NCBI GenBank assembly: GCA_028554645.1
Contig: JAQOOI010000046.1
Coordinates: forward strand, 62,001-126,000
Length of the DNA stretch: 64,000 nt
Origin: Omphalotus guepiniiformis
Lineage: Eukaryota; Basidiomycota; Agaricomycetes; Agaricales; Omphalotaceae
Reading direction: 5' to 3'
Shown: positions 1 to 11,797 of the stretch, piece by piece
How positions within the stretch are numbered: the stretch's first letter is position 1
Layout: each line of letters starts with the position of its first letter
The notes under the pieces: model-generated
The model's database searches: none
What the model saw: only the letters and a program-made list of their open reading frames with translations
Told to the model about the DNA's origin: nothing
Position numbers and translations under genes: made by a program

Positions 1-3000
1 CAAATCATTGATCATTTATCTTTTTGCCTTTAGAATGAAGATGGATCCAATGCTTGCGCCGAGGATTTACAGTGAACATGGAGAGACATCAGCTCGACTC
101 CTCGAATTCAATCATACATATCAACCATGATAACATATGTGACTCCCCAAAAGCTATGCACATTCGATCTCGCCGGATCAATGTAATCTCGGGGTACATG
201 GAGGAGAAGGTGAAAACTTCGAACGCTCAACGAAATACAGGTGAACGCACTCCCATAGCTAGCATATAGGAGTGTCTCATCATATTCATATCTTCAGTGC
301 TGTAAGATTGATTTGCGCAACCCGAAAACGAATTGCACTGGATAGCTACGATAGCTACACGGAGAGCCAAACAACCGGGCGAACTTGTAAGTGAACATCA
401 TCTCGTTCTACACACAAGCAGACCACGGCACATCACACCAACCACAGTTGAACCAAGATGGACCGTAACGCCAAGCGATCCATGAACAATCGGATTTATC
501 TACACTCTACTTACGGGCAATCACGAAGGGATGTGCAGGATCTTCTGGATTCCCTAATAGAAGCAAAGTGAATAATCGTGCTCCGAATTCACGTCCTTCT
601 CCCGCTAGACAAAAGGCGCAAGATATAAGCAATTGAAATACTACTAGATTCGAACCACCTACCTGGCTAGAGCAGGCTGTGGTAAGTCCATACGTGCTAC
701 CTATGGCCTCACTTGGTGCTGATGATCTTTCCGCCTACCTCTATCATTCTCGCTGTGCTTTTCAGTCTGATGCTTTCGTTGAACGTAAACGAGTCTCCTT
801 TGTCGCTGACGGTGAGAAAGCTGGTACCGCCGTACCGGTACTCTTGGCCCCGACGGGGATCGGTGAGTCACCTACTTTCTCGAGTTTGAGGCCAACTCAT
901 CATGACGATATCCAGGGGATGAGCAATGATTACAGTCATTAATGAGTAATAGGCCCAGCGTCTCCTGTATCTTATGAAGAAGGCATGTGGGCTCATCATA
1001 GCAATGAACATTGAATACTCGACATCTACATAGCTTCAGCGTCACCACCTGAACCCGACTATTAAGGGGGCTTTCCCGCGACTCCGCGACTCGGTCCTGA
1101 AATGATCTTGGACAATCGAAATTCAGAGTTGGACACAAACAATCAGATTTTCGTAGCCAGATTTGATTTGGATTCAGTGTGCGTGTTTGACTACTTTTTG
1201 AATACTGAATGTTATCGATTGTCTTAGCCTCTCCAAAGTACGTGGTTTGCTAACGCAGGAATTCACGCGCCTGCACCACATGCGCTATAGCCACTGGCAC
1301 TAGTACTGCAGAGCCCCATGAGAAGCAACTTTTTCTGGTGACATAAAGTAGCTGACAGTGGTCTTGGATAACATCAACTGGCGCTAGTTGGGACAGTCAA
1401 TGCTGGGTACGCTGAAGCGCTGAAGGGGCATCCGACCCTGAACTTGGAGGGAGGTCCACACACGAAGCTGTACCACTACATCAGAATTCGACGGCGTTAG
1501 GAGGTACAGTGGACCTCTGTATTTATCATTGACTCACAACCCCAACCCCGCGTCGGTGCAAGTAATGCACAGTATTAATGTCAGTGATGAAGTGTTCGGA
1601 GGTTCAACCACATAACTTTCCCTATGACATAGCTCCACAGACGTCGAGTGCTCGTCTTCAACGCCGATTTCTTGTACAGCCAATGGTGCTTGAGCTGATC
1701 TAGCGAGTCACATGAGTACGTATCTACGTACATACTTCACGGGAATTTCCGTGAAGAGGAATCAGCACATGTACACGGTCTTCATCAGACTACCGATAAC
1801 AGAGGATGTCGAATTACCAGAAACCCGGTCGAGGCGCGAACTCAAAAGATTCGCACTGATCAGTTTTGATCATCGACGGGCGTTTAGATAGCTGCAGCGT
1901 TGTTCCTGGCGCGGAGCGGAGCATTAGGCAAGTAAGTATAACGTCGAGGACGCTCGTGCGACGTCGTAGCGTGCACGTCGTTCTGACACTTTTGCTGTGA
2001 TAAGTTAACGGTACAAAGATGGCAATGACTGAGTTTGCTTTCAAAACGTACTGGTCGCACAGCGAACGAGCGTCAGTAGATCATGAGTTAGAGGTGTAGG
2101 ATCTTACGGCGATGCCTTTAGATCTCACTGGGCTTCAGTGGGCATGTGGGTAAGATGGACGTATCGTTGCAGTTTGAGCACGTTGATGCTTGGAGCACAT
2201 CAGCATGTCATTTGTGTCCGTAGGACCCTACGATCATTCATTTACTGACCATTTTTTCAATCCGACGAGCCGTATCAACCACTCTTCGACGAGGACCGCA
2301 TTGCTCGGTGGATCTTTAAACTCCCTATAGTTGTACAGGGGTATCCACTGCGTTTCACGTTCAACTGCAACCCGTTAGCGTGATGATAATAGAGAACGAC
2401 GTTGAACTACGTACAAGGGATCTCCCACCGACGCCAGAGCTTGGCACGTGTGCCACCGCCGCTTGTTCTCCTTCTCCTCCACTCCGTCAAGCCTCCATCT
2501 GTTCTCAAGCACTCGAAATACCTCAGCTCAGCTTCTTTTCTTGCAAGCTGGAAGATCTCCACAGTGTGCATATCGAATGTCACGGGCCCTGTGTCTTATC
2601 CGGGCTTATCAGAAACGAAGTGTTACCCATATAAGTGGGGGATGGAAGACTGATGCTCGTTTGTTTCATAAGTGATGTAGCGACAGCACATCGACACTTG
2701 ATGAATACATGGAATGCAACAGAATGGAAGAAAAGTTTTCAAGGTACAAGATAGTACCCATTCAGGCAGTAGATCACAGTTTGTTCCTCCGAAATGAGTC
2801 TTGCTATGTGATAGGGCAAATGCATCTAGTTTGTTATACTATCGCGGACTCAAAACAATATCAAGAGAGAACCACGGGTGACGGTAGATCCTGTGCACAT
2901 CTATCTCCAACGCAAGGCGATGGGAATATTGAGTTTTAAGAACATGATTGGGCTCCCAAGGCTCGGATCTGGCGACGATACAAAGAATGAGAGAATGTTG

Positions 3001-4430
3001 ATGAGAAGTCCTTCGGACATCGCAAAGTCCAGCTCGAAACGCAAGGAATCGGCGGAGAACCAGGTATATGATGAAAAAATTCTGGCTCTTCTAAACATCC
3101 CGGCTGTAGAAGCAACAGCTTCAGAGTGCAGACGGAGATTCGGAGGTGCTCGAAGAGATGAGCGTTCTCGAACTTGCCTCGAACACTGGTGCCAGTAGCC
3201 TTTACGTGAAAAAGTTTAGACCAGAATTATTCAAGAGCCTAATCAGAAGTCCAAAAAAATACGAATATCGCGAAAGTACTCGGAGTCCTTGAAGTCGCCA
3301 GTTGCTCATTAGCGTACTAGTCAGTCAGCTGGAGACTCGAAGAACGGAGCTCTAATCTCACCGCTTTTACATTCATCGCCAAAACTAAGAATTAATCGTG
3401 AAGATGCCAAAACCCGAGGCTTGGTAAAAAAGAAGGCCACCGCCATCGTCAACACCCGTCGTATCGCGGCGGGTAAAAGAAGACAGCACTTACATTTCTA
3501 GAGCTATGGCTGATCATGCCTAGAGTCGAAAAGCTCATCTCACTGATCGAAAAATATCTGTGACCAGGTGAGCATAAACAAACTGGTCTCATACGTACGA
3601 ACCGAGACGCGCTTACATGCAACCCCAAGTGTACGCTCGAAACTCCAAGAACCATTTCGCAGAAGTAAAGACAGGCTCTAGACCACGATGACCCACAGCT
3701 ACTTTCTCAGCATGTCAACGAACCTGCGTCAGTGACGGCTAACGAAGCTGCTAGATGTGCAGATGGCAGATATAGAACGGCGACCTGTGCCACGAAATGC
3801 AAAGAATTTAATTGGAACTTGCATCACCCTTGACAGCCTATCGAGAGTCGAGACAAATTTGACCTTGAATCAGAAAGACATCAGAAAGGCGGGAAGGTCT
3901 ATAGTCGTAGCTCAGTCATCAGTGTCAGGAGCGCGACTCTCTAGAAGTACGTACCAGAAATCACCGCCCAAAACTTTCTATTCCTATCCTCACCACGAAG
4001 GAAGTCCTATTTTGTAACAGTGAGTTGGCCTGCTTCAAGTTGGATCAACATCCCGCGCAAAACACACGAGTGATTTGCATTCAAATTTGCAACCGAAAGG
4101 AGTTTAGGAACTACGACCCCCCGCATGACAGCATATATTTTCGCAACGGGGCTCGTAACTTGAACTTGAATCGAACCTTTATCCCTTAGGCGACTTGAAA
4201 AGCAATCAGAGGTTGTTAAACCAATGCACATACACATGGTTATGGTGATGTTCTTCAACTCCAAACATGATTGTCTGTCAGACATGCAATGGAAGTCAAA
4301 TCCGTCGCTCCGTCGAGATGTTGAGATTCTCCAATGAGGCGCGGCTTGGGGGCTCCTGAGTCCTAGGATACTGCAACCGCAATAACAACGATAAACGACC
4401 GGGACGACAGACAGATGGCATGCAGGGGGA
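1..4430. other. Region without a recognisable gene, left of the copia element
   Basis: I find no reading frame here with domain motifs, sensible exon structure or composition that would support a gene. The open frames are short, overlap on both strands and mostly begin at non-ATG codons. The sequence reads like old, degraded intergenic or transposon-derived DNA. The last five bases before the LTR (AGAAG, 4431-4435) are one copy of the target-site duplication of the copia element. Confidence 0.5.
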
Positions 4431-4435
4431 AGAAG

Positions 4436-4890
4436 TGTTGAAGTATTATGATGAAGCCTTCGGGCTCCTGGTATACCTTTCTTATGACTATTCATGATTA
4501 CACAAGATTCGTTACTTACCTACTTGTTTCCGTTTATAGATACACGATTTCCTGTTTAGTTATTTGTCCGTTCCCTACACGATAGTCTCTACACCTCCGT
4601 TCCGTTGTTACTTACCGCTTATGGTCGTATCACCGACCACATATACCTTTCGTTTCGTTTCTCTAACACCCTCAGTCGATTCCCACTTACTGTGTATCGC
4701 CTGAGGTGTGTATTCTTTATATTCTTTCCTTCTATTCATTTACTTACTATCTACTACAGTACGAAGAACTCATTACTTACAAGTACTCGTTCTTATCAGG
4801 TACTGTAAACTACAATATCAGTCGATTCCCACTTACTGTGTATCGCCTGAGTACGAAGAACTCATTACTTACAAGTACTCGTTCTTATCA
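4436..4890 (+). repeat. 5' LTR of the copia element
   Basis: 455 bp, begins TGTTGAAG and ends TTATCA. It matches 29468-29922 wherever I compared them. The LTR carries an internal duplication: the segment at about 4674-4705 recurs at about 4820-4851, and the segment beginning GTACGAAGAACTC near 4759 recurs at the LTR end. The R and U5 parts therefore contain two copies of the same 30-40 nt modules. The small frames readable inside are not genes. Confidence 0.95.
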
Positions 4891-4908
4891 GGTTATGGGC
4901 CCCGCGCC
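4891..4908 (+). other. Primer-binding site of the copia element (initiator tRNA, half-molecule type)
   Basis: Directly after the LTR end CA comes GGTTATGGGCCCCGCGCC. This is complementary to the anticodon-arm region of initiator tRNA-Met (the ...CCCATAACC segment) and not to a tRNA 3' end. Drosophila copia primes with a cleaved half of tRNA-iMet in this way, so I infer the same priming mode here. Confidence 0.7.
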
Positions 4909-5010
4909 TTAGACACTGCACCGCGATTTCACAGACATATTCAAGAAACATCGACTCAACGAAAGAGTGGACAAATTCCCATAGATACAACGACTTGACC
5001 GTTCGTACCA

Positions 5011-8000
5011 ATGGCCTCGCATACCCCGAGTAATTACACCACTATCCAACAACTCCCTGAAGAACAGAGATTCAATGGCGAGAATCTTGTACCATTCAAA
5101 CAGAGTATTTTACCCATCGGGAAGCTCAAAGGTCTCAACCTATATTGGGAGGGACGAGTAACCAACCCCAGCAATACTCCCGTTCCTTATCCTGCGACCA
5201 CTGCTGGCAGTGAAGCTCCTTCGTCAACGGACACATCCCAGGCTTCGACAACAACTACTTCGTCTCCGCCGCCCAGGCCAACGGTTATAAACGACCCTCG
5301 TCCGAGCCTACTCGAGTACGAACTCCGGGAGTCTGTTGCCTACCTGACCCTATGGCAGAACATCAAGAATCCTGATGGTCTAGGTATCCCTCGGACCTTG
5401 ACATCTCGTGGCCTATGGGTGTATCTCGAAACTGAATTCATCCAAGCAACGACTATCGCCCGACAGCGAAAGGAGGACAATTTGCGAGCTTGCAGATATA
5501 CGGAGGGAATGAGGATTGGAGGGGAGGGTGGGTACGCCGAGAAAATGAGGCTCTTGCTGAAAGACGCAAACGATTGCGGAGCAGCGATATCTAAAGAGCA
5601 ATTCACCACTATATTCCTCGATTCATTTCCTAGAACCCCGACTTGGGTCGTTATTACGGGTTCCTTGATGGGTGTAGGGAATTTCAACGCTATTGTATCA
5701 CGTCTAGATGAATATTATATGCATCTCGGAGGAGACGCAGTTATCGGTTCGGGAGATCGTGTAACGGCGTTACAGGCAGAAGTCGCTGAGCTACGAGCTG
5801 CTTTGGCATCTACGCGAGGTGCTAACCGAGGACCTAACAACCCAGATTTAGTTTGTTCCAACGAAAACTGCAAAGGGCGTGGACATACTATCGAGAACTG
5901 CTGGAAACTCGGAGGAGGAAAGCAGGGCCAATATCCGAAATGGTGGAAAGGAAAGCGAGATGCTCCCCTTCTTCAACCTGTCGCCAATCAGGCTAGCACA
6001 ACTCCACCCGGTAACAACATCTTAAATGGACCACATTATGCCCTCACTGCAGTCGCTCAGGCTGCATTAACCGCACCGTCGAAAGGGCACACCCATACCT
6101 TTGCCGACACAGGAGCGTCAGCTCATTTCTTTCGAGACCGGAACATGTTCAAAACCTACCAGGTTAGGAACGGATCCGTGGGTAGTTCGTCAAAGGAAGG
6201 AGTGAACTTCGAGATAGTTGGATCTGGAGACGTTGAGTTCCGAGTTATCCATAACAACAGATCTCATCTCCTTACCTTTCGAAACGCACTTCATGCTCCC
6301 GATATCGCATCCAATTTAATTTCCATAGGGATCCTCGATACGCTGAAGTGGACTATGACCATCGCCGGAGGCCGTATGGTCTTTCGTGAACCACAGGGAT
6401 CCGAAGTGTTCGTCGGAACCTTGACAGCTGGCCTGTACCTCGTAGATGGTTCCTTTACCTCCCCTATTCCGTCTGCCCTCGCCGCCAAGTCGTTGAATGA
6501 TCCCGGAGATAGTAAGCTATGGCATAGACGATTCGCTCATGCGGGAATGGGACGTATCTCTGAAGCGTCCAAACTAGTCAGCGGACTCGAAATTACCGCT
6601 AATGAACGTGACGCTTGCGAGGATTGTATCCTCGCGAACCATCGTCGTCGTCCGTTTGATGGAGAACGAGGTACAGAGGAAAATCCCCTCGAGAGAGTCT
6701 ACTTGGATATTTTCGGTCCGACTCGTGTTAAGTCTGCCGGGGGAGCTAACTATGCTATGGTCTTAGTTGATGGATGGACAGCCCGAAAAGACGGATACTT
6801 CTTACCCGATCGTACAGCTGAAACAACTCTCGACAAGCTAGACGACTACCGAGTTAGGTCAGAAAAACAGACCGGATTCGTGCTGAAAATCGTACGCACC
6901 GATAATGCTCCCGAATTTCGGTCTCAAACCTGGACGGAGTATTTCCAAAAACATGGAATTATCCACGAGTTCACTGCGGCCTATTCATCTCCATCCAACG
7001 GAGTTGCTGAACGAGCGATTGGAGTGCTAATTGGGAATGTACGTGTCATGCTGGTCGAGGCGAGACTTAGTGCCGAGTGGTGGGCTGAAGCGTGTGCGGC
7101 GGGAATTTATGTTGGAAACTTTCTTCCTTCCTCACGAAACCCTAAACAAATTCCTGAAATCGGATGGACGAGGAAGAAGCAAGACGTGTCTCATCTTCGA
7201 GTATGGGGATGCACATGCTACGTGCATATTCCAAAGGAGAAGGGGGAGAGTAAGTTGGCGCCTCGTTCCATAAAATGCCAATTAGTTGGGTATGATGGCA
7301 CTGGTATTTACCGGTGTAAGGTCTGGGGTTCCAAGGAAATTCTTCGGTCTCGCGATGTTGTGTTCGACGAAGGGCATGGAAACTGGATGTCTGACTCAGA
7401 GGGGGAGACAGACGAGGTGGACACAAATTTCTTCAATTCAGAGTCAGCCGACGCCCACAACAATCAACAAACTGACACGCGAGTCGAACTCGAACCGGAC
7501 CGAGTCGAGGAAAACACCGAGATGACAAATTCGGGTAATTCATCGACGCCACATACCCCACATTCAATAACTCCCTCGTATAACCCTCCGACAGCTCCTC
7601 GTCATAATCGTATCAGAACTACAATGGAACCGGTTCGTAGATCCACACGTGCCCGTAATCTCACGCAGGCGATGAGAGAGTCGCAAGCCTTTCTGGAGCA
7701 GGAACGACGAGCTGAGAATCAAGGAGAAGATTGGGCTGGAAATTGGAACGTTGGAGAACAACCTTTGTTGCCCGAATTCGACGAAAACGACCAGTCGACC
7801 GCGTTGATAGCTCAAGATGAACCGTTAGCGAAAGAGCCGGACAATAAATGGGTACCCAGGACCTATGAGGAGGCGGCTACACGCTTGGACTTATGGGGAC
7901 CAGCCTTAGACAAGGAGATCGGACGACTGGATGAGAAGAAAGCCTTTACGCCGGTACCTCGAGAGGAGGGAATGAAGTTAATAGGAACACGATTTGTCTT

Positions 8001-8580
8001 TGACGTAGTGACGAATGAAGAAGGGAAGGTGGTAAAGCGGAGGGTGCGATTAGTGGCTCAAGGACACACCCAGAAACAAGGCATTCATTACTACGACTCA
8101 TACTCACTAACCGTCCGTTACGAGTCTGTTAGATTTGTTATTGCTCTTGCGGCGTACTTCAATCTCAAGCTTTGGGCCGGAGACTTCGCAGCAGCCTATT
8201 TGAATGCCAAGCCTCAAACCATCAATTACCTTCGTATCCCAGATGGATATCAACATCATTATGGATTACGAGACGGACGTGAAACGGTATTACAGCAGAA
8301 TATCAATCTGTATGGCACGAAAGATGCGGGAAATAATTGGTACCGACTTCTCGACGAGACTTTCCGATCTCTTCATCACTCATCTATATCCGCTGACCCC
8401 TGCGTTCGATATCGAGCCACGGCAAATGGAGAAACCATAACAACGACGTACACGGACGACGTAATGGGTGCTTCGACGACAGAAGAGGATGCTGAGGAAG
8501 TACAGAACGAGTTGGGAGGGAAGTTTGAATTCCGGAAAGATGGGAAACCCGGAGTTTGTCTAGGAATCGTAATGGAGTAC
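5011..8580 (+). CDS. Copia gag-pol polyprotein, first part (gag, PR, IN, RT)
   Basis: First 1,190 codons of a copia polyprotein. A Gag region is followed by a zinc knuckle near residue 281 (C-X4-C...H...C), the aspartic protease motif ADTGAS near 365, the GAG-pre-integrase box (LWHRRFAH...CEDC) near 500-545, and an integrase core with D (YLDIFG), D (RTDNAPEF) and E (NGVAERA). Reverse transcriptase follows from about residue 960, with the active-site box reading YTDD where copia elements usually have YVDD. The frame runs on past 8580 into inserted DNA and soon ends. The true continuation is at 28561. Start: the first ATG after the primer-binding site, context CCAATGG. The enzymes would process, copy and integrate the element from a cytoplasmic virus-like particle. 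Confidence 0.93.
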
Positions 8581-8590
8581 TTGATTGCTG

Positions 8591-8610
8591 GCCTGGGCCG
8601 GTGCCCAGGC
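8591..8610 (-). other. 3'-terminal hairpin of the giant Helitron-like element
   Basis: GCCTGGGC (8591-8598), a 4-nt loop CGGT, then GCCCAGGC (8603-8610): a perfect 8-bp palindromic stem. It lies 10 nt inside the left boundary, which is the 3' end of the element in the orientation of its Rep gene. Helitrons need such a hairpin as the rolling-circle termination signal. Confidence 0.8.
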
Positions 8611-8613
8611 GGG

Positions 8614-8623
8614 TACGAGTTCG
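8614..8623 (+). repeat. Subterminal inverted repeat (3' end of the giant element)
   Basis: TACGAGTTCG, the exact inverse complement of 28552-28561. It lies just inside the terminal hairpin, whereas its partner is at the very end of the element. That asymmetry is the arrangement described for Helitron2/Helentron inverted repeats. Confidence 0.7.
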
Positions 8624-8844
8624 CGTTGGGAAGGCATACAAACGACATTTACATAGATTTTATTTTATTTTACATTGTCACCTGCAACTTTATATATATA
8701 TACAAACTGTTCATTCACTCAATAGCTATCGATACACGGATGGTTCAACGCGTCATAACTCCCTTCCGGGGCTCTGAAAAACACAGAGAATATTAAAAAA
8801 AAAGAGGACGAACGAAAGAAAACCAGTAAAATACCTTCCAAAAA

Positions 8845-9287
8845 TCAAATCGTAGATACACGCCTCAAGATCGGTCGGATGCGTTCGACCACTTCCGCAG
8901 GTGAGCCTTCGAAATCGAATATCTCCTGGTGGCGACGGCGGCCTACCAAAACGTTACACCGACGCGCAGGAGGAAGACGGGACGGACGTAAGACTCACAG
9001 TACCGGCATTTGTGTCGAGGGCGGCGCAAGCAGATGCGTTCCAGTTTCTGATGGGCCACGTATTCTATACAAATATTAGGAAAACATATATCGATAAAGC
9101 ACGACGCACCTGCACGAATATAATGTCGAACTTTAAGGGCAAAGAGCCAATTGTGTTGTTGTCCTCTGCACTGTCTCGCCCACTCCCTCTTCCGACGCCG
9201 CAAATCCGTGGTTCGCCCGACTTTATACCCCCGCGTGCCGGCGATGTTGAAAACGTATAGAAACCCAGGCTTGTCGCGCGTAGACAT
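8845..9287 (-). CDS. GIY-YIG nuclease of the T5orf172 (MUG113-like) type
   Basis: Three exons (9287-9110, 9064-8999, 8942-8845), introns of 45 and 56 nt with GTGCGT and GTGAGT donors and TATAG and GGTAG acceptors; 113 codons. The N-terminus has the GIY-YIG signature as GFLYVF...YKVGRT, followed by the arginine-rich helix DLRRRKREW. The C-terminus has R.RHKCRYC...HQEIF, the cysteine pair and His-x-Glu-x-Phe ending that I remember from fungal T5orf172 proteins. The unspliced frame would stop in intron 2; splicing restores the family ending. It is the gene closest to the 3' terminus of the giant element (about 270 bp away) and on the same strand as Rep. Such domains cut DNA. A role in mobilisation or in host-target cleavage is inference. 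Confidence 0.8.
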
Positions 9288-10156
9288 CGGATTGGAGGGA
9301 AAGGGACGAGGTAGAGTGGCTTGGATACTGTATGAGATGCCAGAGGCTGAAGGGTCAAGAGGTTAGAAGATCACTGACCTAACTGTCTCGCGGTTGTTGT
9401 ATACAGAAAGACTTGCACGATACTATATCGACTATCTCGCGGTTGTTGTACACAGCAAGACGACTTGAACCCAACACGAATTTTGAAAAAAGAGGGCGCC
9501 CAATATTAGATTCGCGAGTATGTGTTGTCTATCTCGCGGAGTATGATGTTTTGTGCTGGTTAACGCCACATCCTCACCTACCTGCATATGAGTGGTAAGT
9601 TGACGTCGCAGCCCCGCTATCACGAAGAAAGAGTGCCGATGGCGCGTTCGTTGACCGCCTCGATGAACACGGAGAGACGCACGCCATACGGACATAGTGG
9701 GTGGAGGGGGGGGGGGGCAAACTTAGGTTTGCGGGGTACTCGCAGTGTAATATTGGCAGTCATGGTTTCAGATACTGTACAACAAAAACACATCACAAAA
9801 TTCCACCAAGTTTTCTAAACGTGGGTCAGTACGATGTACCGGCTATAACCGTGACGTGCTCACATATATATCTCTTCGGGATACCTCAGCGTCGCGGCCA
9901 GGTACGTCTTCACGACATGCTGACTTCGTTGTACCTAGCTGGTCGTACCTCGCTGTATCTTCGCTGTATGTCGACCTCAACCGCTGGTGTCAGATTCGCG
10001 AGTTGCCCATTTGGTGAACGCATTGGTTGCAACTTTTAAGGTATAAGGTGAGAATGAAGTCGATTAGGCGTGAAACTTACAACCTGTAACCGCAACCTCG
10101 GGCTATCGCGGCCAATATATGCACAATGTAGTATTCAGGAAAGAGGTACGCGCACG
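9288..10156. other. Spacer with short repeats between the nuclease gene and the duplicated-exon gene
   Basis: No gene seen. It contains a 24-nt direct repeat (9383-9406 and 9432-9455, consensus CT.TCTCGCGGTTGTTGTA.ACAG) with a partial third copy (CTATCTCGCGG, from 9529), and a run of 12 G (9706-9717). These lie upstream of the minus-strand nuclease gene and could belong to its promoter. Confidence 0.5.
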
Positions 10157-11797
10157 TCACGTGTCAAACAACTTGCTTGTTACAGATTTTAATGACGTAA
10201 GTGTCGTTATCGATGATATACAACCAAAATATACAGGCATTTTCACGACCTTCTCTAGAGAGGACCTACGTTGGCTCTGAAGTGCATGTGGATACGTTAA
10301 GCTGTGATATTTTGAATCTGATACCGAACAAGAGAGTGCATTCATCATCGTCGCCAACCACACAGTAAGCCTGTATCACGAACAACTCTCTGTGCGTGTT
10401 GAAGTCTCTTCTATCGTTGTCTAAATACAATGGTTTATTTCGCGCTACATACTTATCGGTGTACATGTGATAAAAGCAAATTATAATCGTATGGCCTGGT
10501 CGCTACGTTAAGAAAGGGTTGTTGAAGGTTTACAACGACATACCAGGCTCGTTATATCGTAGCAGCTTGTACTCGGTCATTGACTGGAGAAGGGACATTT
10601 AGCTTACTACCTATTCAAAAACCCTGGTTGGGAAACCCACCTCGGCTCTTCGTACGCCACCCGTCTTCGCTTGCGTGGCCGGCTATCGTCTCGGCGGTCA
10701 TCGAGGAGGTGTTTCAACCGACCGGACGCGACTGCATCGCAAGCCAACGTGTTGAACGATTCTGTGCGCAAAGATTCCGTCTTCACGACCCTGTCTGGTG
10801 TATGCTCGGGTGGTCGCTCGACACTGAGGAGGGTGGTTGTTCAGACGCGTCCAATTTACACGTCAGTTCGTACCAGGTCGTGTTACTCACCTATGATCCG
10901 CCTCTTTCTTGACACCTTCGTCTGTGCGGTCGACAAGGAGATGGTTCAACTGTCTGGATGCGACCGCATTCCAAGTCAACACGGTCGGCGCTTCTGGGTA
11001 CAGGGAGACGGCTTTAAAGTCTTCGACTGGTTTGCTATCCTGCTCGGGTCTGAGGAGGGTCGGATGTCCAGACGCGACCGATTTACAAGTCAGTTCGTAC
11101 CCGATCAACAACGTCGCGTTACTCACCTGTGGTCTGCTCCTTTTTGGGGGTCTTCGTCTATGTGGTCGATAGCAACTACGGAAATCGGAATATCACACGC
11201 AACTGCGTTACAATTTGATTCAGGCGACTGCATGGTGGAGGCGTATAGTTGGAGGAAAGACAGACAACGCACTTACTTATATGTCCAGCTGTGATATCTG
11301 TGAAGGTCTTGACGTACGTGATACATTCTGAACATTTGTATGTTTTACACGGAAGATATTTGATAGAAATTGCTTGTGGTCGTTCAATTGCTACTTTGGA
11401 TTTGCCTGCCTTGCCGCTGTTTACGTGTGTGGTTCACTCAGACTGATGCCTGTCTCCGTCATGTGATCGTGCAGTTTGCGGTACCAGCGCTTGCTCAGCG
11501 CTCAGCACAGAGGGAAATCGGTTGTTCACACCCGCGACCGGGTTACAAGTTGATTTAGGCGACAACATGGTGGAGGCGAATAGTTGGAGAAAACGCAGAC
11601 GATGTACTTACTTAAATGTCCAGCGGTCATATTTCAGAAGGTCGCGAAGTACGTGATAAATATTTGAATGCGGAGATCTAGCGCTGAGATGCTGTGTGTT
11701 TTTGAATGGAACATCTTTGATAGAAATTGTTTGTGGTTGTTCACTTGCGGCTTTGGGATTGCCTGCCTTGCCGCTGTGGACTACATACGGCGTCTGC
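10157..11797 (-). CDS. Tandemly duplicated exon block downstream of the Rep/helicase gene (unknown protein)
   Basis: Reading the minus strand, segments at about 11126-10890 and 10905-10670 give parallel peptides sharing YELTCK, then DAVAS/NAVAS, then LKHLL.DR.D/LNHLLVDR.D, so the unit was duplicated. A second module pair is seen at about 11775-11535 and 11420-11180 (AGNPKAA...ISIKDVPFK versus AGKSKVA...ISIKYLPCK), each followed by a GTAAGT donor. A further open stretch at about 10466-10260 (...GDDDECTLLFG...) may be the last exon. The first module lies just 3' of the Rep stop codon. Exon joins are not resolved and I recognise no domain. This may be a separate spliced gene or alternative 3' exons of Rep. 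Boundaries are approximate. Confidence 0.4.

Noticed and set aside
1..4430. Several 60-110 codon frames
   Set aside because: No motifs, no codon bias, many begin at non-ATG codons, and frames on both strands overlap.
4605..4998. Small frames in the LTRs (also at 29637-30030)
   Set aside because: They are translations of the LTR repeats and occur identically in both LTRs.
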